From assembly GCA_004299545.1 (NCBI GenBank), contig SCRB01000137.1, forward strand, positions 1 to 7,287: DNA of 7,287 bases. The letters run 5' to 3'. The position numbers and the translations under genes are program-made. Source of the DNA: Rhizobiaceae bacterium (GTDB taxonomy: Bacteria > Pseudomonadota > Alphaproteobacteria > Rhizobiales > Rhizobiaceae). The notes beneath the pieces were generated by a model, which had not been told where the DNA came from, searched no databases, and saw only the letters and a program-made list of their open reading frames with translations. Shown here piece by piece: positions 1-5,732 of the stretch (the first letter of the stretch is position 1; each line of letters starts with the position of its first letter).

Positions 1-1443
1 GGCATAGGTGAGGTTCTCGCGTTTCAGGTCCTCAGCGAACATTTCCGGCACCGAATAGGCGCGCAGGCCGAAAGCGGGCTCGCGGACCTCTTCGCCGGGC
101 ATGTCGGGCGCCTTGCCGTTGCCGATCAGAACCATCAGTTCGCCGACGCGCATCTTCTGTTCCGTGACGACGGTGCCATGGATCTTGATCTGGTAGTTTT
201 TCGCGGGAATAGCGAAATCGTCCGTCAACCGCACCTCGGGAACGACGAAGCCGTACTGCATGGCGAACTTCTTGCGCATCTTGCTCATGCGAAAGGCAAG
301 TTCCTGATGCAAGGGAAGAAGCTTCGTCGATAGCTGCTTGCCGAGTGCAAGCTCGACTTCGGCCGTCTTGAGAGATGCCTTGAGCGAGTTCTTTTCCTCG
401 TCCTCTTTCGCAGCCTTTTTGCGTTTCTCCTCTTCCGCCGCCGCTACCGCGCGCTCGCCGGCGCGCTTGGGGATGATGTAGCCGATACCGGCCATGGTGC
501 CGCCAAGGAACAGGAAGGGGAGGGCTGGCAGGCCCGGCATGAGTGCGAGAACGGCCATCAGCAGCGCGGCGACGAAGAGGGCGCGCGGATAGTTGCCGAG
601 CTGACCGAAGACGGCCTTGTCGGCCGAGCCGCGTGTGCCGCCCTTGGAGACGAGCAGACCGGCGGCAAGCGACACGATCAGGGCCGGGATTTGCGAGACA
701 AGCCCGTCGCCGACGGAAAGCTTGGTGAAAACGTCTGTGGCTTGCGAAAGATCCATGCCGTGACGGGCATAACCGATGGCGATGCCGCCGACGATGTTGA
801 TCGCGGTGATGATGAGGCCTGCGATCGCGTCACCGCGGACGAATTTCGAGGCGCCGTCCATGGCGCCGAAAAAGGCGCTTTCCTCTTCGAGTTCGCGCCG
901 CCTGAGCTGCGCTTCCTTATCGGTGATCATACCGGCGGACAGGTCGGCGTCGATCGACATCTGCTTGCCGGGGATGGCATCCAGCGTAAACCGGGCACCG
1001 ACCTCGGCGATACGCGTCGAACCCTTGGTGATGACGATGAAATTGACGACGATCAGGATCAGGAAAACAATCAGGCCGATGACGAAATCACCCGCCATCA
1101 CAAGGTTGGAAAAGCCTCCGATGACATAGCCTGCGGCATTCGTTCCCTCGTCTCCACGCGACAGGATCGCGCGCGTCGTTGCGATGTTGAGCGACAGCCG
1201 GAGCATGGTGGAGATCAGCAGGACGGTCGGGAAGGACGAGAAATCGAGCGGCCGTTCGATCCAGAGCGCGACCATCAGGATCAGAACCGAGACAGCGATT
1301 GAGACCGACAGGCCAAGGTCGATCAGGAAGGACGGGATCGGCAGGAAGAGGACTGACAGGATGGTGATGATGCCGATGGCAAAGCCGACATCGCGTCCGT
1401 GCTTCCTGATCTCGCCTGCCGGGCCGATTTCCGTAAGCGCCAT
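1..1443 (-). CDS. flhA: Flagellar export gate protein FlhA (partial, N-terminal 481 residues)
   Basis: FlhA is the large inner-membrane subunit of the flagellar type III export gate. It couples the proton motive force to secretion of axial proteins and docks substrate-chaperone complexes through its cytoplasmic domain. The frame is open from the ATG at 1443 to the window edge. The family is usually just under 700 residues, so roughly the last third lies outside. Hydrophobic helices occupy about residues 18-36, 39-61, 105-137, 205-227, 242-266 and 288-324. The FHIPEP hallmark [13 protein letters not shown] is at 82-94 and the conserved cytoplasmic loop at 140-210. R144, R151, D155 and D205 match Salmonella FlhA R147, R154, D158 and D208 with a constant offset of three. 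A Lys/Glu/Ala-rich linker (about 330-364) leads into the cytoplasmic domain. The ribosome site is weak (GGACAAGAAG); an in-frame TTG lies eight codons upstream, so the exact start is less certain than the identity. The gene follows fliQ by 119 nt. Confidence 0.97.
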   Translation of the reverse strand, partial: MALTEIGPAGEIRKHGRDVGFAIGIITILSVLFLPIPSFLIDLGLSVSIAVSVLILMVALWIERPLDFSSFPTVLLISTMLRLSLNIATTRAILSRGDEGTNAAGYVIGGFSNLVMAGDFVIGLIVFLILIVVNFIVITKGSTRIAEVGARFTLDAIPGKQMSIDADLSAGMITDKEAQLRRRELEEESAFFGAMDGASKFVRGDAIAGLIITAINIVGGIAIGYARHGMDLSQATDVFTKLSVGDGLVSQIPALIVSLAAGLLVSKGGTRGSADKAVFGQLGNYPRALFVAALLMAVLALMPGLPALPFLFLGGTMAGIGYIIPKRAGERAVAAAEEEKRKKAAKEDEEKNSLKASLKTAEVELALGKQLSTKLLPLHQELAFRMSKMRKKFAMQYGFVVPEVRLTDDFAIPAKNYQIKIHGTVVTEQKMRVGELMVLIGNGKAPDMPGEEVREPAFGLRAYSVPEMFAEDLKRENLTYA

Positions 1444-1469
1444 GCTTCTTCTTGTCCAAGCGGTCAACG

Positions 1470-1538
1470 CCGGCACGTTGCCGGTGACGACACGCTATTG
1501 CGTGAAGCTTGCGCGAGGGTGAGGCCGCTTATGGCGGC
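1470..1538 (-). other. Three consecutive short hairpins in the fliQ-flhA spacer
   Basis: The 119-nt fliQ-flhA spacer contains no gene. It holds three perfect inverted repeats: 1524-1538 (5-bp stem GCCGC/GCGGC, 5-nt loop), 1491-1504 (5-bp stem CACGC/GCGTG, 4-nt loop) and 1470-1484 (6-bp stem CCGGCA/TGCCGG, 3-nt loop). The last ends 26 nt before the flhA ATG. None is followed by a T-run on the transcribed strand, so they do not look like intrinsic terminators. They could slow ribosome access to flhA or protect or process the mRNA, but that is inference. Short GC-rich stems also arise by chance in DNA of this composition. Confidence 0.35.
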
Positions 1539-1562
1539 GTTTCCCCGACCATGCCGGAACGT

Positions 1563-1829
1563 TCAGAAACCGTTCTGGATGCGCTGGAAGATCACATCGG
1601 CGAAGGACGATATTTGCGCGCCGATGAAGGGACCGGTGAAAGCCACGACCACGAGAATGGCGACGATCTTCGGGACGAAGGTCAGCGTGATTTCCTGTAC
1701 CTGGGTGAGCGCCTGGACGAGAGCGATGCCGACGCCGACGATCATGGCAACGATAACGGCCGGCGCGGAAGCGACCAGGACCGTCCAGATGGCATATTGA
1801 ACGATATCGAGTGCGTCGGCCTCGTTCAT
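1563..1829 (-). CDS. fliQ: Flagellar export gate protein FliQ
   Basis: FliQ is a small inner-membrane subunit that packs with FliP and FliR to form the helical export gate through which unfolded axial proteins pass. The 88-residue product has the family's usual length (about 89). Two long hydrophobic helices span about residues 14-38 and 51-70, with the conserved VQALTQVQEITLTFVPK segment (about 38-54) between them. The N-terminal ADALDIVQYAIW helix and the short polar tail are also typical. The ATG at 1829 is preceded by a weak AGGTAAG ribosome site. The gene sits downstream of flgD, separated by 100 nt that carry two palindromes, and upstream of flhA, the usual rhizobial order. It is intact with no unusual residues. 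SctS-type injectisome homologues are the only near relatives, and the neighbours settle it as flagellar. Confidence 0.97.
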   Translation of the reverse strand: MNEADALDIVQYAIWTVLVASAPAVIVAMIVGVGIALVQALTQVQEITLTFVPKIVAILVVVAFTGPFIGAQISSFADVIFQRIQNGF

Positions 1830-1857
1830 GGGATCATCTTACCTGTGCGTATCCAAG

Positions 1858-1876
1858 GTGGGATAAACTATCCCAC
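1858..1876. repeat. Perfect 19-bp hairpin (8-bp stem) upstream of fliQ
   Basis: The sequence reads GTGGGATA-AAC-TATCCCAC on the plus strand: an 8-bp perfect stem around a 3-nt loop. It lies 28 nt before the fliQ start codon and 5 nt beyond the RIME-like palindrome. No T-run follows in either direction, so it is a poor Rho-independent terminator. It may be a second half of a mosaic intergenic element, a mRNA 3'-end stabiliser or an operator; the sequence does not decide among these. Confidence 0.6.
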
Positions 1877-1881
1877 TGTTT

Positions 1882-1930
1882 GAGCGTGATTTCTTGGGAA
1901 AACCGGTAGCCGCCTTTCCGGATCACGCTC
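1882..1930. repeat. RIME-like 49-bp palindromic intergenic element
   Basis: Outer arms of nine perfect base pairs (GAGCGTGAT / ATCACGCTC) enclose a second stem on the minus strand: GGAAAGGCGG at 1919-1910 pairs with CCGGTTTTCC at 1906-1897 (one mismatch, one G-T) around a CTA loop. The design, with a GAGC(G/A)TGATCCGGAAA start, a central ACCGGTTTTCC and an ATCA(C/T)GCTC end, is what I recall for the dispersed RIME-type repeats of Rhizobium, Sinorhizobium and relatives, which sit between genes in many copies. It begins at the last base of the flgD stop codon. In the mRNA it would fold into a long hairpin after flgD. There is no poly-T tail. The family assignment comes from memory of the consensus and has not been checked by a search. 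Confidence 0.75.
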
Positions 1931-2334
1931 TATTGTATCGTCACGCCGGCGCCGATCGAGAGTTCCTGTCCGTTGGAAAGCACCGCGGTTATGCCGTCCG
2001 AAAGAACCTTGACCTCCGAGACCGTGCCGCTCACCGTGCCGTCCGCCGAGGTCACGGTATGCCCGATGATGCTTCCCGCCTGCGACAGGGCTGACGATTG
2101 CAGCAGCTGGTCGAGCTTGGAGTTCGTCTGGACGGCCTGCCCGACCTGGGAAAAGGTCGCGAGCTGGGCGACATATTGCGTCGAATCCATCGGGTTCGTC
2201 GGGTCCTGGTTCTTCATTTCCGCCATGAGAAGCGTCAGAAAGGAATTATAGTCAAGCGTTGGCGCCGCCGCGGTCTGGTTCGTCGAACTGCCGCTGTTGG
2301 AACTGGCTGTGTTGCCGACAGGTGGAACGGACAC
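1930..2334 (-). CDS. flgD: Flagellar hook cap / hook assembly protein FlgD (short rhizobial form)
   Basis: FlgD is exported to the tip of the growing hook, where it caps the structure and directs addition of FlgE subunits; it is then replaced by FlgK. The 134-residue product has a Ser/Thr/Asn-rich, probably disordered start (1-26), then the conserved FlgD N-terminal block DYNSFLTLLMAEMKNQDPTNPMD (28-50) and YVAQLATFSQVGQ (54-66). It ends with a short beta-rich segment (about 88-134). Enterobacterial FlgD is about 230 residues and carries an extra fibronectin-like insertion, which is missing here; short forms are usual in rhizobia. The start is GTG at 2334, overlapping the flbT stop as TAGTG. 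An AGGGAG ribosome site stands 8 nt upstream and there is no nearby ATG alternative. It is translationally coupled to flbT. Confidence 0.95.
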   Translation of the reverse strand: MSVPPVGNTASSNSGSSTNQTAAAPTLDYNSFLTLLMAEMKNQDPTNPMDSTQYVAQLATFSQVGQAVQTNSKLDQLLQSSALSQAGSIIGHTVTSADGTVSGTVSEVKVLSDGITAVLSNGQELSIGAGVTIQ

Positions 2335-2777
2335 TATGCGCTCTCCCTCATTTCCATGGCGAAAACCGCCGGTACGGGAACGGGTTTCGGGTTCAGGATT
2401 TCGTTTTCCGCCGCGTAAAGGTCGCGGATTGCCTTCAACGCCTCGTAGACACGTCCTTCGGCAACGAGACGGTCGATATGCTTGAGCGAGGAGAGGATGT
2501 GCTTGTCACGGAAAGTTTCCAGCAGAAGCGGCAGCGTCGTCCTGAACATGGAAAGTGCGGTACCGGCGCTGGCGGGATTCACCAGCATGATCTGCACGAT
2601 GAAATAAAGTTGGCGCAGGGGCGTCGTCGCGTCCTCCGGCTGCAGGACGTGACTCTCCAGCAGGAACTGGGTCTCGTTGAGAAGCTCGAGCGAGACCTTG
2701 CGGTCCACCTTCACCACGGCACCGTTGATGTAGATCTTCTCGTTCGCTTTCAGCGATATCTTCAGCCCGCTTTTCAT
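2334..2777 (-). CDS. flbT: Flagellin synthesis regulator FlbT
   Basis: FlbT is an alphaproteobacterial post-transcriptional regulator of flagellin. In Caulobacter it binds the 5' leader of flagellin mRNA and promotes its decay, while in some rhizobia and Brucella it is reported to be needed for flagellin production. The 147-residue product shows the family pattern: an N-terminal beta-rich domain with LKANEKIYINGAVVKVDRK (8-26), FLLESHVLQPEDATTPLRQLYF (38-59), then a helical half with KHILSSLKHIDRLVAEGRVYEALKAIRDLY (92-121). The same frame stays open further upstream to 3143, but that part reads across flaF and is spurious. The real start is the ATG at 2777, which overlaps the flaF stop as ATGA. 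There is no clear ribosome site of its own, which fits translational coupling to flaF. It is cytoplasmic, with no signal peptide or membrane segment. Confidence 0.95.
   Translation of the reverse strand: MKSGLKISLKANEKIYINGAVVKVDRKVSLELLNETQFLLESHVLQPEDATTPLRQLYFIVQIMLVNPASAGTALSMFRTTLPLLLETFRDKHILSSLKHIDRLVAEGRVYEALKAIRDLYAAENEILNPKPVPVPAVFAMEMRESA
2343..2348 (-). promoter_or_regulatory. Ribosome binding site of flgD
   Basis: AGGGAG on the minus strand lies 8 nt before the GTG at 2334, inside the last codons of flbT. It is the evidence that this GTG, rather than a more distant codon, is the flgD start. Confidence 0.7.
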
Positions 2778-3121
2778 TGAATACCGTCGCGGATGATCTG
2801 TGACACTTCGATCAGACCCTCGAAATTGCTGGAATTGCCCTGGGTGATCGTTTCCCCTTCGCGCAGCAACCATAGGCCGATCGAGATCAGATTGGCGCGC
2901 AATTCCTTCGGCAGTTCGTTTTGGTCGCTGCCGAGGTCTTGCATGAAAGACGACCAGACGCGATTCATGAAGTGGATCGCTTCGGACGCCTGGATCGTGT
3001 TGGGCCCTCTCTCCTTTGCTGCGACCAGAAGGTCGATGGAACGGGTCAGCAACTGCCTTTCGCGATCCTTGGCGTCGGCAATCGAGTCTGTCTGGATTTC
3101 GGCGTAGGAGAATTGGTACAT
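2774..3121 (-). CDS. flaF: Flagellar biosynthesis regulator FlaF
   Basis: FlaF is a small cytoplasmic alphaproteobacterial protein needed for normal flagellin synthesis and export. It acts with or against FlbT, and in Caulobacter the two have opposing effects on flagellin. The 115-residue product is wholly alpha-helical in appearance and has the family motifs: YxxxQxDSIADAKDRERQLL near the start (6-25), the central EAIHFMNRVWSSFMQDL (47-63), and LPKELRANLISIGLWLLRE (70-88), where the LW.LRE helix is the most recognisable part. The ATG at 3121 has a modest GGAAG ribosome site. The gene begins 28 nt after the flgL stop, and its stop overlaps the flbT start by four bases (ATGA). Its place between the junction genes and flgD is standard in rhizobia and links flagellin control to completion of the hook. 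Confidence 0.95.
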   Translation of the reverse strand: MYQFSYAEIQTDSIADAKDRERQLLTRSIDLLVAAKERGPNTIQASEAIHFMNRVWSSFMQDLGSDQNELPKELRANLISIGLWLLREGETITQGNSSNFEGLIEVSQIIRDGIQ

Positions 3122-3149
3122 TGGCGCTTCCGTATTGGTGCATCGCGGG

Positions 3150-4178
3150 TTACAGATAGTTGACGAGGCTCAATTTCTGAAGTCGCGCCGTCAGCGTGTA
3201 GGATGTCTCGATCTGGTTGAGCAGGGTGGAAATCTTGGTCGCCGCCTCGTTCTGATCGACGCCTTCCAGGCCGACGAGCTGGGTATTGAAGAGATTGACC
3301 TGGCTGTTCATCCGGTTGTTGGCGTTGCTGACGCGGTTCTGTACGAGACCGATCTGGGACTGCTGGTCCGTTAAGGTGCCCTGCGTGTTGCCGACGAGCG
3401 AGATGGCCTTGCTGACCATCGCGGCCTTGGCCGCGCCGCTCAGATTCCCGCCGGTAAGATCGGTGATCATCGCCGCTGCCATCATGAAATTCTGAACGCC
3501 CTCGTTGTTGGCGCTCAGCGACGTTTGCGCCGTCTCGTTCAGGGAAATGCGATTCGTAATGGGCTGATCGGAGGCCTTCGACCAGTCGGTGGTCCATCCC
3601 GTTCCCTGGAACTCGGAGGTCTGGAGATTATCCATGAATTGATTCATCTGGTCGCCGGTAAGGCTGGCCGCTTGAGGATCGTTGATCGAAAAGCCGAAAT
3701 AGCTTTGAAAGCTTGCTTGCAGGCTGCCAGGGCTAAAATCGTTGATCGGCTGTGCGTCGGTATTGATGCCGGAGAAGATATATTCGCCATCGACATTGGT
3801 GTTGAGCGCCGAGGTCGCGGAACTCAACGCCATCTGCGCGGCGGATTGCACGACGGAATCGCTGATGCTGCCGGTGCCGTCGGTAACGAGGGTCGACATG
3901 AAGGACTGCGCAACACCAGCGAATTGGCCGAGCGCGCTCTGGGTTGTGGTCAGGCGGGTGCCGACAAGCGCATTGGAACTGACGAGGCCGTTCAGGCGGT
4001 CCATGTCGCGTGAGAGCGAAACCGCCTGGCCCGCCTGTGCACCGAGGGCAAGGCCGGTGTCCGCCACCTTGCCCGTCACCATCTCGGTCTGGGCTTCGCT
4101 CAATTGCTGCTGCATGTTGGCCATCTGGTAGCGCAGGGCCTGCGAGACGGCTTGGGACGAAATGAAGGTCGTTTTCAT
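3150..4178 (-). CDS. flgL: Flagellar hook-filament junction protein FlgL (HAP3)
   Basis: FlgL is the second junction protein between hook and filament. It sits on FlgK and provides the surface on which flagellin polymerises. The 342-residue product has the flagellin-family architecture. The N-terminal coiled helix (about 8-60) contains QALRYQMANMQQQLSEAQTE and the family's VTGK.VADTGLALG segment. The hallmark GEYIFSGINTDAQP is at 131-144. The C-terminal helix (about 280-342) runs from NRVSNANNRMNSQ to the closing LQKLSLVNYL. The central variable region (about 145-215) is moderate in length. No signal peptide is present, as expected for a type III export substrate. The ATG at 4178 follows the flgK stop by 2 nt with no strong ribosome site of its own (GGTGA at best), so coupling to flgK is likely. 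Flagellin itself is ruled out by the position next to flgK and the lack of strong FliC end motifs. Confidence 0.95.
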   Translation of the reverse strand: MKTTFISSQAVSQALRYQMANMQQQLSEAQTEMVTGKVADTGLALGAQAGQAVSLSRDMDRLNGLVSSNALVGTRLTTTQSALGQFAGVAQSFMSTLVTDGTGSISDSVVQSAAQMALSSATSALNTNVDGEYIFSGINTDAQPINDFSPGSLQASFQSYFGFSINDPQAASLTGDQMNQFMDNLQTSEFQGTGWTTDWSKASDQPITNRISLNETAQTSLSANNEGVQNFMMAAAMITDLTGGNLSGAAKAAMVSKAISLVGNTQGTLTDQQSQIGLVQNRVSNANNRMNSQVNLFNTQLVGLEGVDQNEAATKISTLLNQIETSYTLTARLQKLSLVNYL

Positions 4179-4180
4179 CG

Positions 4181-5668
4181 TCAGTTCACCGCCGCCATAA
4201 GAGAATTCAGCATGTCGTTGACCGTTTTCATCAACTGGGCCGACGCCTGATAGGCGTGTTCAAGGTCGAGAAGCTGGGACATCTCCTCGTCCATGTTCAC
4301 CCCGGTGGCGTTGGAGAGCGCGGCCTGCGTCTTCGTGGCCAGGGCGTTCTTGTTGTCGGCCGCGGTCGAAGCGCCCTGACGCATGTTTCCGAGCCAGCTG
4401 ATCGCATTGGTCGAGTAATCGAGCACGCTTGCCTTCGCTCCCGCTCCGGCGGAGGTATCAAAGTCCATAGGCTGTTCGAGATTCTGTCCATATTTGATCA
4501 ACAGGTCGGAATAGGACGCGTCGCCGTTGACATTGGCGTCGTAAGTGGCGCCGTCCCTCAGCTTTGTTGCGTCTCCTCCCGGTTGGGAGGGATCCATCGC
4601 CGGATTGACCTTGATGCTCCCGGCGAGGCCGGCGGCCACCGTTCCGTCGGTCGGCATGGATGGTGCGCCGTCCCAGGTGAACAGGCCGGGGACGGGCTGG
4701 CCGACGCCGCTGGGATCCGTCTCCTTGAACGAATCGATGAGCCCGCGAGAGATCTCGTCGAGTTGGCTCTGCATGGTGGTCGCGACACCGTCGCGAAGCT
4801 GCAGCATGGCGGCGATGCTGCCGGAAGCGGTCGTGTTGCCGCCGCTTCCCGGCTGCAGCGGCACGCCGTCGATGGTGATCGAATTGCCGACGGTGGGGGC
4901 CACGGTCGTCGCGGCGGAGCCGGTCGGAATGCCGGCAGTGTAAACGGCCTGGGGATTGAACGCGATCGTGCGCGGGACCGTCTCGTAAAGCGTCGTGCCG
5001 TCCGTCGTCGTCAGCACCATATCGTTGTCGCCGCGTGTCATGGTCGAGACGGGAATATATTGCGCGATCTGCTTCAGGATGGAATCACGCTGGTCGAGAG
5101 CGTCGGAGACGTCGCTGCCGCTCCTGGTTCCCGACACGACGGCCTGGTTCGCCTGATCGAAGTTCTCCAGCAGGTTGTTCAGCTTGTCGACAGCGGCGGA
5201 GATCTGGGAATCCATCTGCGCGCGGAAATCCTGGATGGCCTTGGTGCCGTCGTTGAGGCTCTGTGCCATCTGTGTCGCGGAATCGATCGCGCTTGCGGCC
5301 AGCGAACCGTTCGAAGGCGTTGCCGAATAAAGGTTGACCGCCTGCTGCAACTGCCCCAGCAGCGTCGCGGGAGAGGTGGAATCGTCCGATCCGTTGATCG
5401 AAAGGTCGAGCTGGTTCAGGCCGTCGAGCAATGTGCTCTGGCCCTGATAGGACGAAAGCGCCGCGAGATTCTGGCGGAAGAGTGCGTCATTGGCGGCGCG
5501 CTGGATGGTGACGATCCGCGCACCGTTGCCCCCTGTCGACGTAATCGCGGAGCGCCGTCCGTAATCCTCGTTATTCGCATTAGAGATATTGCTGGAGACG
5601 ACGCTGGTCTGGCGCGACGTATTGAAGAGCGCTGTCTGTGCAATAGAGAGGGCCGTGGTCAGCGACAT
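4181..5668 (-). CDS. flgK: Flagellar hook-associated protein FlgK (HAP1)
   Basis: FlgK is the first junction protein added to the hook tip once FlgD leaves; FlgL and the filament cap then assemble on it. The product has 495 residues (Salmonella about 547). The N-terminal rod/hook-family helix ALSIAQTALFNTSRQTSVVSSNISNANN (6-33) is followed by the EDYGRRSA turn (34-41). A helical coiled region (about 70-205) precedes a beta-rich, Gly/Thr-rich central part (about 210-420). The C-terminal heptad helix is typical of axial proteins and includes NMDEEMSQLLDLEHAYQASA (458-477) and the AAVN end. There is no signal peptide. The ATG at 5668 has AAAGGCAG upstream and overlaps the stop of a 13-codon micro-ORF (TAATG). 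The gene follows flgE by 64 nt and precedes flgL by 2 nt. A long reading frame on the opposite strand covers this gene but is judged spurious. Confidence 0.96.
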   Translation of the reverse strand: MSLTTALSIAQTALFNTSRQTSVVSSNISNANNEDYGRRSAITSTGGNGARIVTIQRAANDALFRQNLAALSSYQGQSTLLDGLNQLDLSINGSDDSTSPATLLGQLQQAVNLYSATPSNGSLAASAIDSATQMAQSLNDGTKAIQDFRAQMDSQISAAVDKLNNLLENFDQANQAVVSGTRSGSDVSDALDQRDSILKQIAQYIPVSTMTRGDNDMVLTTTDGTTLYETVPRTIAFNPQAVYTAGIPTGSAATTVAPTVGNSITIDGVPLQPGSGGNTTASGSIAAMLQLRDGVATTMQSQLDEISRGLIDSFKETDPSGVGQPVPGLFTWDGAPSMPTDGTVAAGLAGSIKVNPAMDPSQPGGDATKLRDGATYDANVNGDASYSDLLIKYGQNLEQPMDFDTSAGAGAKASVLDYSTNAISWLGNMRQGASTAADNKNALATKTQAALSNATGVNMDEEMSQLLDLEHAYQASAQLMKTVNDMLNSLMAAVN

Positions 5669-5709
5669 TATCTGCCTTTCTGTTTCTTTTTGCCCTCTTC
5701 CTTGGTCAT
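5668..5709 (-). other. Possible 13-codon leader micro-ORF before flgK
   Basis: In the 64-nt flgE-flgK spacer an ATG at 5709 opens a frame encoding MTKEEGKKKQKGR, ending at TAA 5670-5668. The last A of that stop is the first base of the flgK ATG (TAATG). The peptide is strongly basic (five Lys plus one Arg after the Glu pair). There is no convincing ribosome site before its ATG, so it may not be translated; a purine-rich leader alone would give the same lysine-rich reading. It could couple ribosome arrival to flgK. I recognise no known family. Confidence 0.2.
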
Positions 5710-5732
5710 GCCCGGCGCTCGGGTGCCTTCGA

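Noticed and set aside
691..1302. A 203-codon plus-strand frame (and overlapping 117- and 112-codon frames) opposite flhA
   Set aside because: It lies antisense to the conserved FlhA membrane domain and has a highly charged, low-complexity composition with no family resemblance.
1882..1930. Rho-independent terminator after flgD
   Set aside because: The stem is long, but no U-tract follows on either strand and fliQ continues in the same direction. A RIME-like repeat explains it better.
2334..3143. A 269-residue minus-strand frame suggesting a longer FlbT
   Set aside because: The upstream 122 codons run out of frame across flaF and look random. The FlbT family begins at the ATG at 2777, which overlaps the flaF stop.
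3525..4013. A 162-codon plus-strand frame opposite flgL
   Set aside because: It is antisense to a clearly conserved gene, has no ribosome site and no recognisable protein.
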